Positions 5,849-7,087 of a stretch of DNA of 7,087 nt are shown here, piece after piece. The notes beneath the pieces were generated by a model, which did not search any database, was not told where the DNA came from, and saw only the letters and a list, made by a program, of their open reading frames with translations. The position numbers and the translations under genes are program-made. The stretch covers positions 1 to 7,087 of the forward strand of contig JAYZBC010000091.1 of the NCBI GenBank assembly GCA_036339375.1. The letters are read 5' to 3'. The first letter of the stretch is position 1. Each line of letters begins with the position of its first letter. The stretch comes from JAYZBC01 sp036339375. Lineage in GTDB: Bacteria; Pseudomonadota; Alphaproteobacteria; MPNO01; UBA2964.

Positions 5849-7087
5849 TTAAATTGGATTTTTTCTTTTTGATTTAGTAGCCTTTTCATCTAAATGTCCT
5901 TTGCGTATTACCACACCATATTTTTCTTCGGCAGCAGCAATACTCACATAACCATTTCGAACATCTTCAACAACGAGTTCAGAAGCTCTTCCTTTTGGGT
6001 TTCCGTATCCACTGCCCCCAGTTTGTTGCAAAGAAATCCTTGAACCTTTTTTAAGCTGTCTACTGTCAAGAGCTGGTAAATCCATTGAGTTTGAATTTTT
6101 GGAAATAATAGTAGTTCGGCAAACCGGTGGCGCTTGTCCTCCAGCGAGACCCCAACCTGGAATTTGATGATTTGCAGTTCTCACCGTTAAGGATACATCA
6201 TCCAACATTTCATACTCACGAATAAACCCAATTCCTCCTCTTTGTTTACCGGGTCCTGCAGAATTCAGCCAAATGTCAAATTTTGGTATTCGAATAGGAT
6301 ATTCTGTTTCAATAATTTCAATCGGCGTAGAAGGTGTAAAATGGCACATTCCAAGAACCATAGAAGTACCATCATTTTTGGATGTACCCCCAAGAGCAGT
6401 TACCATTATTTCGTATTGAACTGCAGGTTTACCATTTCTTCCAGTTTTATAACCAATTGCCATGGCTCCGTTTCCCAATCCTGGAGGAGCAACTGCTCGT
6501 TCAGGGTTTAGTTTTCCAAGTGCTGCTACAACAACGGCATAAGCTAGATGTGAAGTTGGAAAATAGTGATTTACTGTCGCAGGATAGACAGGATTTACAA
6601 CCTTGCCCTCCGGAAGAACAAAATCAATCGCACTAAAGGAGCCGGCATTTACAGGAATTGTTGGATCGAGTGAAGCTAAAACCCCAAGAAGAGAAACTGC
6701 TCTGCAGGTTTGTCCTGGGGTATTAACTGGGCCAGACGTTTGGGCATTTGACCCGGAAAAATCTATCGTTAATTGTGTACCCTTTTTGGTAATTTTTACA
6801 TGAATTTTGACAGGCTTTTCTAAATCGCAGCCATCATTATCTAAAAAACCTTCAGCTTCGCTTTCACCATCCTTCCAGCCGGAAATCTTTTTGATTACTC
6901 GTTTCTTAGTACGTTCTATTAAACTTTCCATTGATTGAGTAATCAAATCCACACCATACTCATTACAAAGTATTTTAAGGCGTTCAGCACCTATCCGTGT
7001 TGCCCCTACTTGTCCCCTTAAGTCTCCGACTACCATCTCAGGAACACGGGAATTTGTTCGAATTATATCTTCTATTTCTTTTATGAT
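5849..7087 (-). CDS. hyuB: Hydantoinase B/oxoprolinase family subunit, 5' end missing (runs off right edge)
   Basis: HyuB-type subunits work with an ATP-dependent HyuA partner to open cyclic amides such as hydantoins, N-methylhydantoin or 5-oxoproline in the cytoplasm. The frame stays open to the last base of the window. The 17 residues before the internal ATG at 7036 (ending RTNSRVPE) match the family, so 7036 is not the true start. The 412 visible residues are the C-terminal part of a protein usually near 500 to 600 residues. Family blocks, counted from the window edge, are DFSGS (109-113), GPVN (119-122), YPIRI (263-267), the Gly-rich SAGPGKQRGGIG (276-287) and GGSGYGNP (357-364). The C-terminus is Lys-rich (KATKSKRKNPI). 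It lies 9 bases upstream of the dppD-type gene and shares its operon. The substrate cannot be told from sequence; HyuA is expected just outside the window. Confidence 0.93.
   Translation of the reverse strand: MIKEIEDIIRTNSRVPEMVVGDLRGQVGATRIGAERLKILCNEYGVDLITQSMESLIERTKKRVIKKISGWKDGESEAEGFLDNDGCDLEKPVKIHVKITKKGTQLTIDFSGSNAQTSGPVNTPGQTCRAVSLLGVLASLDPTIPVNAGSFSAIDFVLPEGKVVNPVYPATVNHYFPTSHLAYAVVVAALGKLNPERAVAPPGLGNGAMAIGYKTGRNGKPAVQYEIMVTALGGTSKNDGTSMVLGMCHFTPSTPIEIIETEYPIRIPKFDIWLNSAGPGKQRGGIGFIREYEMLDDVSLTVRTANHQIPGWGLAGGQAPPVCRTTIISKNSNSMDLPALDSRQLKKGSRISLQQTGGSGYGNPKGRASELVVEDVRNGYVSIAAAEEKYGVVIRKGHLDEKATKSKRKNPI

Noticed and set aside
6242..6803. Three plus-strand open frames of 66 to 89 codons opposite hyuB
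   Set aside because: They are antisense shadows of a conserved HyuB coding region and overlap one another in different frames.
1..7087. Search for CRISPR arrays, tRNA or rRNA genes, insertion sequences and terminal repeats
   Set aside because: No regularly spaced repeats, RNA gene signatures, transposase motifs or attachment-site-like repeats were seen; the window is filled by protein-coding genes.

Overview
The window holds a dipeptide/oligopeptide-type ABC importer (Dpp/Opp family) together with a hydantoinase B/oxoprolinase subunit. The DNA is bacterial and AT-rich (about 40% GC by eye). Genes are tightly packed, with short overlaps. The importer uses a secreted, non-lipidated binding protein, which fits a Gram-negative cell with a periplasm. 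Linkage of HyuA/HyuB-type hydrolases with Dpp-type importers is common in Proteobacteria, including many uncultivated marine lineages. An AT-rich proteobacterium is therefore my best guess, but nothing in the window fixes the taxon.

Layout. Positions 1-127 (minus strand) are the first 42 codons of an unrecognised gene that runs off the left edge. Positions 128-374 form a divergent intergenic region with a good minus-strand promoter candidate and weaker plus-strand candidates. On the plus strand come a family 5 solute-binding protein (375-1961), then a DppB-type permease (2032-2958) and a DppC-type permease (2948-3850), which overlap by 11 bp. On the minus strand, read from the right edge inward, come a 5'-truncated HyuB (5849-7087), a DppD-type ATPase (4841-5839) and a DppF-type ATPase (3865-4848). 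HyuB and DppD are 9 bp apart, and DppD and DppF overlap by 8 bp. The two transcription units converge tail to tail with only 14 bp between stop codons.

How the genes fit together. The binding protein, two permeases and two ATPases make one complete importer of the expected five-part composition, but its genes are split over two opposing operons. The ATPases share an operon with the hydrolase, and the binding protein and permeases form the other. The simplest reading is that the importer supplies a small amide, cyclic imide or peptide-like compound to the HyuA/HyuB enzyme in the cytoplasm. The actual substrate cannot be read from the sequence. HyuA is expected just beyond position 7087, but it is not in view.

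These are well-known families. I see no convincing undescribed system. The points most worth a second look are the split and convergent arrangement, the strongly basic binding protein, and the truncated unknown gene at the left edge.
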